A stretch of DNA of 64,000 bases. Origin: Ideonella alba. GTDB taxonomy: Bacteria; Pseudomonadota; Gammaproteobacteria; Burkholderiales; Burkholderiaceae_C. A model generated the notes under the pieces. The model searched no databases. It saw only the letters and a list, made by a program, of their open reading frames with translations, and was not told where the DNA came from. A program made the position numbers and the translations under genes. Shown here in pieces: positions 45,455-53,333 of this stretch (position 1 is the stretch's first letter; every line of letters starts with the position of its first letter). The stretch covers positions 310,001 through 374,000 of the forward strand of contig NZ_JAGQDF010000003.1 of NCBI RefSeq assembly GCF_018069875.1, given 5' to 3'.

Positions 45455-46519
45455 ATGACCGACCTGTTGCCGACCTCCCTGGACGAACCCCGCCTGACCT
45501 CGCTCTCCCACGGCGGCGGTTGCGGCTGCAAGATCGCCCCGGGCGTGCTGTCCGAGATCCTGCGCGGCACCGCCGCGATGCCGCTGCCGCCGGAGTTGCT
45601 GGTGGGCATCGAGACCTCGGACGACGCGGCGGTCTACCGCCTCAACGACGAGCAGGCGCTGATTGCCACCACCGATTTCTTCATGCCCATCGTCGACGAC
45701 CCGTTCGACTTCGGCCGCATCGCCGCCACCAACGCGATCAGCGATGTCTACGCCATGGGCGGCCGGCCGATCCTGGCGCTGGCGCTGGTGGGCATGCCGA
45801 TCGGCCGGCTCAGCACCGCCACCATCGGCCGCATCCTGGAGGGCGGCGCCAGCGTCTGCCGTGCCGCGGGCATTCCGGTGGCCGGCGGCCACACGATCGA
45901 CTCGGTCGAGGCCATCTACGGCCTGGTGGCGCTGGGCCTGGTGCACCCGGCGCGCGTCAAGCGCAACGCCGACGCGCGCGAGGGTGACCTGCTGGTGCTG
46001 GGCAAGCCGCTGGGCGTGGGCGTGATGAGCGCGGCGCTGAAGAAGGGCGCGCTCGACGCCGAGGGCTACGCCCGCATGATCGCCAGCACCACCGCGCTGA
46101 ACACCCCGGGCCCCGACCTGGCGCAGATCGACGGCGTGCACGCGATCACCGACGTCACCGGCTTCGGCCTGGCCGGCCATGGACTGGAGATGGCGCGCGG
46201 CGCCGGCCTGCAGGCGCAGATCGACTGGCGTGCGGTGCCGCTGCTCCCGGGCGTGCGCGCACTGGCCGAGCAGGGCTTCGTCACCGGGGCCTCCGGTCGC
46301 AACTGGGCCGGCTACGGCGCCGAGGTGAGCCTGCCCGCCGGTTTCGCCGACGTGGACCGTGCGCTGCTGACCGACCCGCAGACCAGCGGCGGCCTGCTGG
46401 TGGCCTGCGCCCCGCAGGCGCTGGACGCGGTGCAGGCGGTGTTCGCCCGCCACGGCTTTGCGCAGGCCGCGGTGGTGGGCCGGATGGCGGCCGGGCAGGG
46501 CCTGGCGCTCAGCGCCTGA
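45455..46519 (+). CDS. selD: Selenide, water dikinase (SelD; SenC-like by context)
   Basis: 354 residues. SelD makes selenophosphate from selenide and ATP. SHGGGCGCKIAP holds Cys23 and Lys26, equivalent to catalytic Cys17 and Lys20 of E. coli SelD, so the enzyme uses Cys, not Sec. Other signatures: DDAAVYRLND, TTDFFMPIVDDPFDFGRIAA, NAISDVYAMGG, GGHTIDSVEAIYG, ITDVTGFGLAGHGLEMA and LTDPQTSGGLL. It probably shares a transcript with egtB. No selU/mnmH, selA or selB is nearby. The 3' end overlaps the convergent esterase gene by 11 bases. Confidence 0.95.
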   Translation: MTDLLPTSLDEPRLTSLSHGGGCGCKIAPGVLSEILRGTAAMPLPPELLVGIETSDDAAVYRLNDEQALIATTDFFMPIVDDPFDFGRIAATNAISDVYAMGGRPILALALVGMPIGRLSTATIGRILEGGASVCRAAGIPVAGGHTIDSVEAIYGLVALGLVHPARVKRNADAREGDLLVLGKPLGVGVMSAALKKGALDAEGYARMIASTTALNTPGPDLAQIDGVHAITDVTGFGLAGHGLEMARGAGLQAQIDWRAVPLLPGVRALAEQGFVTGASGRNWAGYGAEVSLPAGFADVDRALLTDPQTSGGLLVACAPQALDAVQAVFARHGFAQAAVVGRMAAGQGLALSA

Positions 46520-47432
46520 ACAGGAAGCTCAGCGGGATGTGCACCCGCTCGGCCCAGGCGGTTTCGTTGTGGCCGGTGCCGGGGAAGACGCGGCTCAGGT
46601 AGTGGGCATCGGTGTAGCCGCGCGCGCGCACCAGCGCATCCACCGGCGGCTGGTAGGGCGGGTACAGCGCGTCCAGCTCGGTCGTGCCGTGGTCCTGGTA
46701 CAGCCGGTGCGTGGCCGGGTCGGGCAGGTGCTCGCGCAGGTAGGCGCGGCCCGCAGCGGGAAGGTCCTCGTTGGGCTGGAAGATGCCGATCCAGTGGGTG
46801 GACAGGCCTGCCGCTGCGCCGAAGACCTGCGGGTACTCGCACAGCGCGTAGACCGAGATCAGCCCGCCCATGCTGGAGCCCATCACCGCGGTGTGGGCGG
46901 GGCCGGTATGGGTGGCGTAGCGCGTGTCGATCAGCGGCTTGAGCTCCTCAACCAGGAAGCGCAGGTAGGCGTCGGACTGCGGCTGGCCGTGCAGTGCCTC
47001 GGCGACCAGGCGGGTGCGGACGTCCTCAGGCAGGTGCGGCAGGAACTTCTGCGGCAGGTACTCGCTGTGGCGCCAGCGGCCGTTGTTCCACACCGCCACC
47101 AGGATCACCGGCGGCATCTGGCCCTCGGCCACCAGACGGGTGACGGCGCGGTCGATCGCCCAGGCCTGGTGGTTCCAGGTGGTGGCGGCGTCGAACTGCA
47201 TCTGGCCGTCGTGCAGGTAGAGCACCGCGAAGCGCTCACCGCGGGCGACACGGGCGTCGTAGTCGTCGGGCAGCCAGACGTCGACCGGGCGCGCATCCAC
47301 GTGGCGCGAGGCAATGGTGGGCAGGCGCTCCAGCCGGCCGTGGCTGGGGCGGGGCAGGGCGGGTGCAGGGACAGGCTGGGCCAGGGCGGGCAGGCTCATC
47401 GCGAGCAGGCTGGTGAGGAAGTGGCGGCGCAT
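46509..47432 (-). CDS. Exported alpha/beta-hydrolase (esterase D / IroE-like)
   Basis: 307 residues from the ATG at 47432. Signal peptide (MRRHFLTSLLAMSLPALAQP), then FAVLYLHDGQMQF (oxyanion region), VMGSSMGGLISVYALCEYPQ (nucleophile Ser in GSSMGG) and FPGTGHNETAWAERV (catalytic His). The putative-esterase (PF00756-type) fold covers IroE, feruloyl esterases and related enzymes acting on esters in the periplasm; the substrate is unknown. It follows the Crp/Fnr gene by 7 bases in the same direction and overlaps selD tail to tail. Confidence 0.87.
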   Translation of the reverse strand: MRRHFLTSLLAMSLPALAQPVPAPALPRPSHGRLERLPTIASRHVDARPVDVWLPDDYDARVARGERFAVLYLHDGQMQFDAATTWNHQAWAIDRAVTRLVAEGQMPPVILVAVWNNGRWRHSEYLPQKFLPHLPEDVRTRLVAEALHGQPQSDAYLRFLVEELKPLIDTRYATHTGPAHTAVMGSSMGGLISVYALCEYPQVFGAAAGLSTHWIGIFQPNEDLPAAGRAYLREHLPDPATHRLYQDHGTTELDALYPPYQPPVDALVRARGYTDAHYLSRVFPGTGHNETAWAERVHIPLSFLFRR

Positions 47433-47439
47433 GGGGCGG

Positions 47440-48090
47440 TCAGTCGGGCAGCAGCCAGAGCGTGCCATAGCGGCGCTGAACGCGGCCCTGGGATTCCAAC
47501 TGAGACAGCAGGGTGTTGACGCGCTGGCGCGAAAGCCCGGCCAGCTCGGCCAGCGCCTGCTGGGTGGTGCGCAGCGGCACCGCGCCGTGCCCGTCGGGGG
47601 CGGGCGCCTGCTCGCGGCGCAGCTGGGCCAGGGCCAGCGTCAGCCGCTCCATGCCGCCCTGCAGCCGGGCGGCGGCGAGCTGCTGCACCGTGCCGTCATG
47701 GCGCCGCGCGAATTCGCGCAGGAGTGCGCGGCCGAAGCCGGGCACGCCGTCCATCAGCAGCGTGTAGGCGGCGGCGTCGATGCACAGCAGCCGCGTGGCT
47801 GCGGCGGCCACCGCCTCGTAGCTGGACGGCGCGCCGGTGGCCAGGCTGGTCAGGCCGAAGAGCTGGCCGGCCCCGACATGCTCGATCACCGACACCCCGC
47901 CATCCGCCGCCAGCAGGCGGATCTCCAGCGCCCCCGACAGCACGCCGTACAGCGGGTGGCCGCTGGCGCCCTGCGGCACGATCACCGCGCCGCGCGCCAC
48001 CCGGCGGCTGCGCAGCAGCGGCGCCAGCGCGGCCGGCCAGCGCAGGCCGGGGAAGTGGCTGTCCAGGAAGCGGCGGGCGTCGTCGTCCAT
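47440..48090 (-). CDS. Crp/Fnr family transcriptional regulator
   Basis: 216 residues. N-terminal cyclic-nucleotide-binding-like beta roll (RRVARGAVIVPQGASGHPLY, SVIEHVGAGQLFGLTSLATG), dimer helix (GMERLTLALAQLR) and C-terminal winged helix (TTQQALAELAGLSRQRVNTL, LSQLESQGRVQRRYGTLWLL). No N-terminal Fe-S cysteines, so it is not a canonical Fnr; the effector is unknown. A perfect 20-bp palindrome begins 9 bases upstream of its ATG and is the likely autoregulatory operator, shared with the divergent DUF2332 gene. The esterase gene follows at 7 bases. Confidence 0.92.
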   Translation of the reverse strand: MDDDARRFLDSHFPGLRWPAALAPLLRSRRVARGAVIVPQGASGHPLYGVLSGALEIRLLAADGGVSVIEHVGAGQLFGLTSLATGAPSSYEAVAAAATRLLCIDAAAYTLLMDGVPGFGRALLREFARRHDGTVQQLAAARLQGGMERLTLALAQLRREQAPAPDGHGAVPLRTTQQALAELAGLSRQRVNTLLSQLESQGRVQRRYGTLWLLPD

Positions 48091-48098
48091 CGTGCTCA

Positions 48099-48118
48099 AT
48101 TGTCCAACGTTGGACAAT
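48099..48118. promoter_or_regulatory. Perfect 20-bp palindromic operator
   Basis: ATTGTCCAAC followed directly by its exact reverse complement GTTGGACAAT. It lies 9 bases from the Crp/Fnr start and 34 bases from the divergent DUF2332 start, in a 61-base gap. The length and symmetry fit a dimeric helix-turn-helix regulator. It differs from the consensus TGTGA-N6-TCACA (Crp) and TTGAT-N4-ATCAA (Fnr). Confidence 0.82.
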
Positions 48119-48151
48119 CTGGTGGGACGCTGGCCGCTAGCCTTGTGAACC

Positions 48152-49318
48152 ATGCACGACGACGACCTCCACCGCCCCCTGGCTGACCACCCCGACGCCG
48201 CGCTGTACGAGCGCTGCGGCTTCGACGAATTCCAGGAAGAGCCGCTGTACCAGCAGCTGTGCCGACGTGTGGCGCGCCGGCCCGCGCTGCTCGCGCTGCA
48301 TGACGCTGCGCCACCCACCCAGCGCCGCGCCACGCTGCTGCTGGCGGCGCTGCACGAGCGCGTGCTGGCCGACGGTCGGCCGCAGGGCCTGGGCGCCTGG
48401 TACGCCAGTGTGGGCGGCACCCGTGCGCCCGATGACCCGGCGCTGGGCGCGGCGCTCGATGTCTTTGTGCGGCAGCACCACCACGCGCTGACCGACACCC
48501 TGGCGCGCCGCCACACGCAGACCAACGAGGTCGGCCGCTGCAGCGTGCTGTGGCCGGCCCTGGCGCAGGTGGCGGCGCTCAGCGGCCGCACGCGGCTGGC
48601 GCTGTTCGACTTCGGCTGCAGCGCCGGCCTGAACCTGCAGGTCGATGCCTGCCACATCCGCTACCAGGGCGTCGACGGCGTGCACGAGTGCGGCAGCACC
48701 GCCGACGGCGTGCTGCGCCTGGATGCCCGCCACCACGGCCCCGTGCCGCCCACTGCGCCGGCCTGGCAGCTCGACGCCCGCCTGGGCGTGGACCTGCAGC
48801 CGGTGGACCTGGCCGACCCCCACGCGCTGCGCTGGCTGCGCGCCTGCCTGTGGCCGCGCGACCGCGACCGCGACACCCGCCTGCAGGCCGCCGCCGCACT
48901 GGCGCGGCGGCGGCCGTTCCCGGTTGAGCGCTGCGACGACGGCCTGGCCCGGCTGACCCGCTGGCTGGACACGCTGCCGCCCGGCGTGCAGCCGGTGCTG
49001 CTGCACAGCTGGGTGCTGGCCTACTTCGACGCCCCGGCACTGGCCCGCTTTGCGGCGCAGGCCGAGGCGCTGGTTCGCCAGCGCGGCCTGGCCTGGCTGT
49101 CGGCCGAGGATGCGCGCTGCACGCAGGCGCTGGGCGGCATCACGCTGCCCACCGACCCGGTGCCCGGCGAGGCCCGCGCCGACCCGGCGGCGCAGACTTT
49201 CTGGCGCCTGCGCTGGGGCCTGCAGACGGCGTTGCTGGCGCGCAGCCATCCGCATGGCGCGTGGCTGCAGTGGTGGGCGGTCAACCCGCCCGCCAGCCAG
49301 GCCGTTGGCCCTGGATGA
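48152..49318 (+). CDS. DUF2332 family protein (methyltransferase-like fold)
   Basis: 388 residues. DUF2332 features: CSVLWPALAQVA, LALFDFGCSAGLNLQVDACH (AdoMet-loop-like glycine motif), LDARLGVDLQPVDLADPHAL, RWLRACLWPRDRDRDTRLQA, VLLHSWVLAYFD and WLSAEDARC. The DFGCSAGLNL segment resembles Rossmann methyltransferase motif I, but no activity is known for the family. It is divergent from a Crp/Fnr regulator across the palindrome, which probably controls it. Its stop overlaps the start of a thioredoxin-fold gene (ATGA). Confidence 0.85.
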   Translation: MHDDDLHRPLADHPDAALYERCGFDEFQEEPLYQQLCRRVARRPALLALHDAAPPTQRRATLLLAALHERVLADGRPQGLGAWYASVGGTRAPDDPALGAALDVFVRQHHHALTDTLARRHTQTNEVGRCSVLWPALAQVAALSGRTRLALFDFGCSAGLNLQVDACHIRYQGVDGVHECGSTADGVLRLDARHHGPVPPTAPAWQLDARLGVDLQPVDLADPHALRWLRACLWPRDRDRDTRLQAAAALARRRPFPVERCDDGLARLTRWLDTLPPGVQPVLLHSWVLAYFDAPALARFAAQAEALVRQRGLAWLSAEDARCTQALGGITLPTDPVPGEARADPAAQTFWRLRWGLQTALLARSHPHGAWLQWWAVNPPASQAVGPG

Positions 49319-49800
49319 CAATCACACGCAGGGCGTCGCTGGCCACCCTGGCCAGCCTGGGTGCCGTGTCCGCGCAGGCGGGCCTGGTGGACTGGTTCAA
49401 CGGCGTGCGTGTCGATGCGCGCATCGACCTGCCGCCGCTGGACTGGTTGGCGGCGCCGCCTCCGCCCGGCGGCACGATGACGCTGTGGTACTTCTGGGCC
49501 ACATGGTGCGAGCCCTGCCGTCAGACGCTGCCGCTGCTCAACACCTGGCTGACGCGCTACCCGGCGCTGCGCATCGTTGCGGTGACCGACGAGCCGGTGG
49601 CCACCGTACGCAGCTTCGCCGAACGCGTGCCGCTGCAGATGGCGGTGGCGCTGGACCCGCAGCGCGCCCTGCTGGGCCCGCTGGGCATCCGCGCGCTGCC
49701 TTACGCGATGCTGCTGGATCGCGGCCAGGTGGTGCGCTGGAAGGGCCAGCCCAAGGAGCTGGAGCCGGCGCAGTTGCACGCCTGGCTCGCCCAGGGCTGA
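49315..49800 (+). CDS. TlpA-like periplasmic thioredoxin-fold protein
   Basis: 161 residues, ATG overlapping the previous stop by 4 bases. The N-terminus TITRRASLATLASLGAVSAQ is a signal peptide, possibly Tat-like (TRRASL). The redox site YFWATWCEPCRQTLPLLNTW has a CEPC dithiol, and the cis-Pro lies in GIRALPYAMLLDRGQVVRW. TlpA/ResA-like proteins reduce disulfides in the periplasm, for example on apocytochrome c. The coupling to a DUF2332 gene is unusual and gives the only hint about that gene's role. Confidence 0.88.
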   Translation: MTITRRASLATLASLGAVSAQAGLVDWFNGVRVDARIDLPPLDWLAAPPPPGGTMTLWYFWATWCEPCRQTLPLLNTWLTRYPALRIVAVTDEPVATVRSFAERVPLQMAVALDPQRALLGPLGIRALPYAMLLDRGQVVRWKGQPKELEPAQLHAWLAQG

Positions 49801-50169
49801 TCAGGCCTCGTGCGGCGCAAACGCGCGCAGCCGGTGCCCATCCGGGTCGGCCACGGTGCAGGTGTGGCCGAAGTCCATGTCGGTGGGCGGCTGCAGCACC
49901 TGCAGGCCCTGCGCGGCCCACTGGGCGTGCAGCGCGTCCACCTCGGCGCGGCTGCCCAGCGTGATCGTCAGCTCGCTGCCACCGGGGGCGCCGGCGGCGG
50001 GCTGCACGTCGGGCGCCTTCCACAGGCCGATCTGCAGGCCGCCGGGCAGCACGAACATCGCGAAGCCGGGCGAGGCCTCGACCGGTAGCAGCGCGAGCCG
50101 CTCGCCCCACCAGTGGGCGCTGGCCAGCGGATCGGCGACATAGAGGATGGTGGTGCTCGGGTGGGTCAT
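49801..50169 (-). CDS. VOC superfamily (glyoxalase-like) protein
   Basis: 122 residues, TTILYVADPLASAHWWGERL at the start and LQPPTDMDFGHTCTVADPDG followed by HRLRAFAP at the end: two beta-alpha-beta-beta-beta units of a small glyoxalase/bleomycin-resistance-like protein. Metal-binding His and Glu of true glyoxalase I are not obvious. It lies 43 bases downstream of a WYL-domain regulator in the same direction, a frequent pairing (regulator plus VOC protein), so the regulator probably controls it. Substrate unknown. It abuts the convergent TlpA-like gene. Confidence 0.87.
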   Translation of the reverse strand: MTHPSTTILYVADPLASAHWWGERLALLPVEASPGFAMFVLPGGLQIGLWKAPDVQPAAGAPGGSELTITLGSRAEVDALHAQWAAQGLQVLQPPTDMDFGHTCTVADPDGHRLRAFAPHEA

Positions 50170-50212
50170 GGGGATCTCCGTTGAAGAGCCACCATGCTCG
50201 CGCCGGGCCGTG

Positions 50213-50908
50213 TCAGATTCCGTCAGCAGTGATGCCCTGCTCGGCGCGCCACTCGGCCAGCAGCGTGGCGCGGCGGCGCGGGTAGCGTTCGGTCAAGTCG
50301 TCCACGGTGCTGATGCGGTCGGTGCGGAAATGGCGCAGCGCGCCACGCAGCTCGCACCAGGCGACCAGCACCTGCACGCGGTCGAAGAAGCCCAGCGCCA
50401 GCGGCCAGACCACGCGCTGGCTGGTGTCGCCGTGGACATCGCGGTAGCCGATGCGCAGCCGGTGCTCGGCGCGGATCGCGCGGCGCAGCGTGGCCAGGGC
50501 CTCGGGGTCCTGCTCGGCGGGCGCGGCCGGGCCCACCAGCAGGCCGCTGTGCTCCACCGCCATGCGCCGCTCGGGCGGCAGCACGGCGCTGATCTTGGCC
50601 AGCGCGTCACGCGCGGCGGCGGCCAGTGCCGGATCGGCCCGGTCGGCCACCCAGCGGCAGCCCAGCACCAGGGCGTCCAGCTCATCGGCACCAAACATCA
50701 GCGGCGGCAGCAGGAAGCCGTCGCGCAGCTGGTAGCCCAGGCCGGGCGCGCCGTCGATGGCCGCACCCTGCGCCTGCAGCGTGGCGATGTCGCGGTACAG
50801 CGTGCGCAGGCTGATGCCCAGCTCGGCGGCGATGGCCAAGCCGGTCAGCGGGCGGCGGTGGCGGCGCAGCAGCTGCAGCAGATCCAGCAGGCGTGCGGCG
50901 CGGCTCAT
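50213..50908 (-). CDS. YafY-type transcriptional regulator (HTH plus WYL domain)
   Basis: 231 residues. N-terminal helix-turn-helix SRAARLLDLLQLLRRHRRPL, TGLAIAAELGISLRTLYRDI (HTH_11 type, residues 1-60). The C-terminal half carries a WYL-like domain (LRIGYRDVHGDTSQRVVWPL, VLVAWCELRGALRHFRTDRI) that senses ligand or nucleic acid in relatives. It is located upstream of a VOC gene, which is its probable target. Proteins of this type usually repress. Confidence 0.9.
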   Translation of the reverse strand: MSRAARLLDLLQLLRRHRRPLTGLAIAAELGISLRTLYRDIATLQAQGAAIDGAPGLGYQLRDGFLLPPLMFGADELDALVLGCRWVADRADPALAAAARDALAKISAVLPPERRMAVEHSGLLVGPAAPAEQDPEALATLRRAIRAEHRLRIGYRDVHGDTSQRVVWPLALGFFDRVQVLVAWCELRGALRHFRTDRISTVDDLTERYPRRRATLLAEWRAEQGITADGI

Positions 50909-50965
50909 GGGCCGGAAACGGCGATGGGCGGAGTCATCCGCCCATCGTACGCATTCGCTTGTGCC

Positions 50966-51154
50966 TCAGTGGCGCATCAGGCGCCACGGCAGCCAGATCA
51001 GCGCCGCCAGCCTGACGAAGGGCCAGGAGATCAGCATCCCCAGCAGCCGAAACGGCAGCGTGATCAGCCACACCAGCGGCCACAGCACCAGCGCCAGCAG
51101 GGCCAGCGGCCAGCACAGCACGAACAGCAGACACCACAGCAGAAAGCTCAGCAT
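50966..51154 (-). CDS. Small hydrophobic membrane protein
   Basis: 62 residues, nearly all hydrophobic: [62 protein letters not shown]. Two to three spans rich in Trp, Leu and Pro. It starts 11 bases after the stop of the PspC-like gene, so it is probably cotranscribed and part of the same envelope-stress unit. No family recognised. Confidence 0.68.
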   Translation of the reverse strand: MLSFLLWCLLFVLCWPLALLALVLWPLVWLITLPFRLLGMLISWPFVRLAALIWLPWRLMRH

Positions 51155-51165
51155 GGCCGCGTTCC

Positions 51166-51510
51166 TCAGGCGATCTGGGCCGACGGCGGCAGCGGGCGCT
51201 CCGCCAGCGGCACCAGGAACCAGGCCAGCAGGTAGAGCACGAAGCCGGTACCACCGCACAGCGCCAGGCCCAGGAAGACCAGACGCCAGATCCACGAGGC
51301 CAGGCCGGTGGCCACCGCCAGCCCGCCGCAGACGCCGCCCAGCCAGCGGTCATCGCGGTGGCGGCGCAGGCCATTGAGGCCGCGGCTGACCTGGCCGGCC
51401 ACCGAGGGGCCGGCGATCAGCTGCGCCTTGGCGCGGGCGTACTCGTCGTCACTCAGCTGGCCCTCGGCATGCAGGCGGGCCAGGCGTTCCAGGTCGTCGG
51501 GCAGGGACAT
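51166..51510 (-). CDS. PspC domain protein with N-terminal SHOCT-like motif
   Basis: 114 residues. [20 protein letters not shown] followed by AKAQLI (residues 7-32) is a SHOCT-type short helix motif. The second half [48 protein letters not shown] is a PspC domain: one amphipathic and one membrane helix. PspC senses envelope stress in enterobacteria; stand-alone PspC proteins in this group are uncharacterised. GGAGAA lies before the ATG. A small membrane-protein gene follows. Confidence 0.87.
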   Translation of the reverse strand: MSLPDDLERLARLHAEGQLSDDEYARAKAQLIAGPSVAGQVSRGLNGLRRHRDDRWLGGVCGGLAVATGLASWIWRLVFLGLALCGGTGFVLYLLAWFLVPLAERPLPPSAQIA

Positions 51511-51663
51511 TGCGTTCTCCTTGGGGTGGTCCATCACTCGATGACTGCACTGTGCGCCTGTCGCGGCGGCGGCGCCAGCCCCGGGCGACGAAGGGCGGTC
51601 CCGGCGGGACGAAACGCCGCTGGCGGCGATAATCCGGGCCCCCTTCCTCTCTTCGAGCCCACC

Positions 51664-52860
51664 ATGTTCGCGCACATCGAGCCCTACGGCGGCGACCCGA
51701 TCCTCACCCTCAACGAGAACTTCCAGAAGGACCCGCGCGAGGGCAAGATCAACCTGTCGATCGGCATCTACTTCGACGATGCCGGTCGCATCCCGGTCAT
51801 GGCCTGCGTGAAGGAGGCCGAGGCGCGCATTGCCGCCCAGGTCGGCCCCAAGCCCTACCTGCCGATGGAAGGCCTGGCGGCGTTCCGCTCGGGCGTGCAG
51901 ACGCTGCTGTTCGGCGCCGGCCACCCGGCGCTGGCCGAGCGGCGCGTCACCACCATCCAGACCGTGGGCTCGTCCGGTGGTCTGAAGGTGGGCGCCGACT
52001 TCATCGCCCGCTGGTTCCCCGGCAGCGGCATCTGGGTCAGCGACCCCACCTGGGACAACCACAAGGCGGTCTTCGAGGGGGCCGGCCTGACGGTGGGCAC
52101 CTACCCCTACTACGACGCCGCCACCGGCGGTCTGCGCTTCGAGGCGATGTGCGAAGCGCTGCGTGCACTGCCCGCGAAGAGCGTGGTGCTGCTGCACGCC
52201 TGCTGCCACAACCCCACCGGCGTCGACCTCACCGCCGCGCAGTGGGACGCGCTGATCCCGCTGCTCAAGGAGCGCGGCCTGATCGCCTTCCTGGACCTGG
52301 CCTACCAGGGCTTTGGCGACAGCGTCGATGACGACGCCTACGCGGTGCGCGCGCTGGCCGCCTCGGGCCTGTCCTTCTTCGTGGCCAACTCGTTCAGCAA
52401 GAGCCTGTCGGTCTATGGCGAGCGCTGCGGCGCGCTGAGCGTGGTCTGCCCCGATGCGGCCCAGGCCGAGCTGGTGCTGGGCCAGCTCAAGGCCACGGTC
52501 CGCCGCAACTACTCCAACCCGCCGCTGCACGCCGGCCTGCTGGTGGCCAGCATCCTGAACACGCCGGAGCTGCACGCGATGTGGGTGGCCGAACTGGATG
52601 GCATGCGCGCACGCATCAAGACCATGCGTGAGCGCCTGCACGCGGTGGTCAGCGCCAAGGTGCCGGGCCGCGACTTCAGCTACTTCCTGACCCAGCGCGG
52701 CATGTTCAGCTACACCGGCCTGAGCGCGGCCCAGGTCGACCGCCTGCGCGAGGAGTTCGGCGTCTACCTGGTGCGCTCGGGCCGCATGTGCGTGGCGGGG
52801 CTGAACACCGGCAACGTCGAGCGCACGGCCCAGGCGATGGCGGCGGTGCTGGCGGTTTGA
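51664..52860 (+). CDS. tyrB: Aromatic-amino-acid/aspartate aminotransferase (TyrB/AspC family)
   Basis: 398 residues. PLP enzyme of aminotransferase class I subgroup alpha. [20 protein letters not shown] at the start, [35 protein letters not shown] (Asn of the NPTG motif), [12 protein letters not shown] (Asp/Tyr) and [20 protein letters not shown] (PLP lysine in SFSKS, Arg after GE). It transaminates Phe/Tyr or Asp with 2-oxoglutarate; TyrB versus AspC cannot be separated by eye. A short GGGGC/GCCCC hairpin follows at 52884. Confidence 0.93.
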   Translation: MFAHIEPYGGDPILTLNENFQKDPREGKINLSIGIYFDDAGRIPVMACVKEAEARIAAQVGPKPYLPMEGLAAFRSGVQTLLFGAGHPALAERRVTTIQTVGSSGGLKVGADFIARWFPGSGIWVSDPTWDNHKAVFEGAGLTVGTYPYYDAATGGLRFEAMCEALRALPAKSVVLLHACCHNPTGVDLTAAQWDALIPLLKERGLIAFLDLAYQGFGDSVDDDAYAVRALAASGLSFFVANSFSKSLSVYGERCGALSVVCPDAAQAELVLGQLKATVRRNYSNPPLHAGLLVASILNTPELHAMWVAELDGMRARIKTMRERLHAVVSAKVPGRDFSYFLTQRGMFSYTGLSAAQVDRLREEFGVYLVRSGRMCVAGLNTGNVERTAQAMAAVLAV

Positions 52861-52883
52861 TCCCCGTCAGACCGGCGTTAAGA

Positions 52884-52897
52884 GGGGCCTAAGCCCC
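52884..52897 (+). terminator. Weak hairpin after tyrB
   Basis: GGGGC (52884-52888), loop CTAA, GCCCC (52893-52897), then CTT. It lies 24 bases beyond the aminotransferase stop. The stem is short and no T-run follows, so termination is uncertain. Confidence 0.35.
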
Positions 52898-52906
52898 CTT
52901 GGCCAC

Positions 52907-52941
52907 CATGGGCACCATCGCTTCCCGATGGAGTGCCCATG
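52907..52941 (+). promoter_or_regulatory. Hairpin enclosing the ribosome-binding site and start codon of the SHP gene
   Basis: CATGGGCAC plus CATCG (52907-52920) pairs with CGATG plus GTGCCCATG (52926-52930 and 52933-52941), with loop CTTCC and a two-base GA bulge: 14 base pairs. The right arm contains GGAG (52930-52933), the probable ribosome-binding site, and the ATG at 52939. Folded, it would hide both and limit translation of the first gene of the cytochrome/two-component operon. Confidence 0.65.
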
Positions 52942-53322
52942 TTCAAGCCCCTGATCCTTGCCGCCCTGCTGGGCGGCGCCCTGGCGGCCCAGGCCGCCAC
53001 CCCCGCCGAGCTGCTGGCCGGCTACACCGCCCAGGCCGGCACGCCGGCCCAGGCCGCGCGCGGCCAGGCCTTCTTCACCAGCAAGCACGGCAAGGAATGG
53101 TCGTGCAGCAGCTGCCATGGCGCCACGCCCACCGGCACCGGCCAGCACGCCAGCACCTCCAAGGCGATCAAGCCGCTGGCGCCGTCGGCCAATGCCGAGC
53201 GCTTCACCGAGCTGGCCAAGTCCGAGAAGTGGTTCCGCCGCAACTGCAACGACGTGGTCGGCCGCGAGTGCACCGCCGGTGAGAAGGCCGACGTGCTGGC
53301 CTGGCTGCTGACGCTGAAGTGA
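52939..53322 (+). CDS. shp: SHP-type monoheme cytochrome c (DUF1924)
   Basis: 127 residues: signal peptide to about residue 20 (LAALLGGALAAQAA), heme site CSSCH (56-60), then KWFRRNCNDVVGRECTAGEK and ADVLAWLLTLK. The RNCN...GREC stretch matches the Sphaeroides heme protein (SHP), in which an Asn in this motif is the second, displaceable heme ligand, allowing O2 or NO binding, and the two cysteines can form a disulfide. A Met ligand is indeed absent. It is the first gene of SHP-diheme cytochrome-b561-regulator-kinase, the order known for SHP operons in other proteobacteria. Start chosen at the ATG following GGAG. Confidence 0.9.
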   Translation: MFKPLILAALLGGALAAQAATPAELLAGYTAQAGTPAQAARGQAFFTSKHGKEWSCSSCHGATPTGTGQHASTSKAIKPLAPSANAERFTELAKSEKWFRRNCNDVVGRECTAGEKADVLAWLLTLK

Positions 53323-53333
53323 GGAGCCCGGCC

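Noticed and set aside
45455-45540. Selenocysteine (in-frame TGA) in SelD or in the glutathione peroxidase
   Set aside because: The active-site codons are TGC in both; no in-frame TGA or SECIS-like element is needed.
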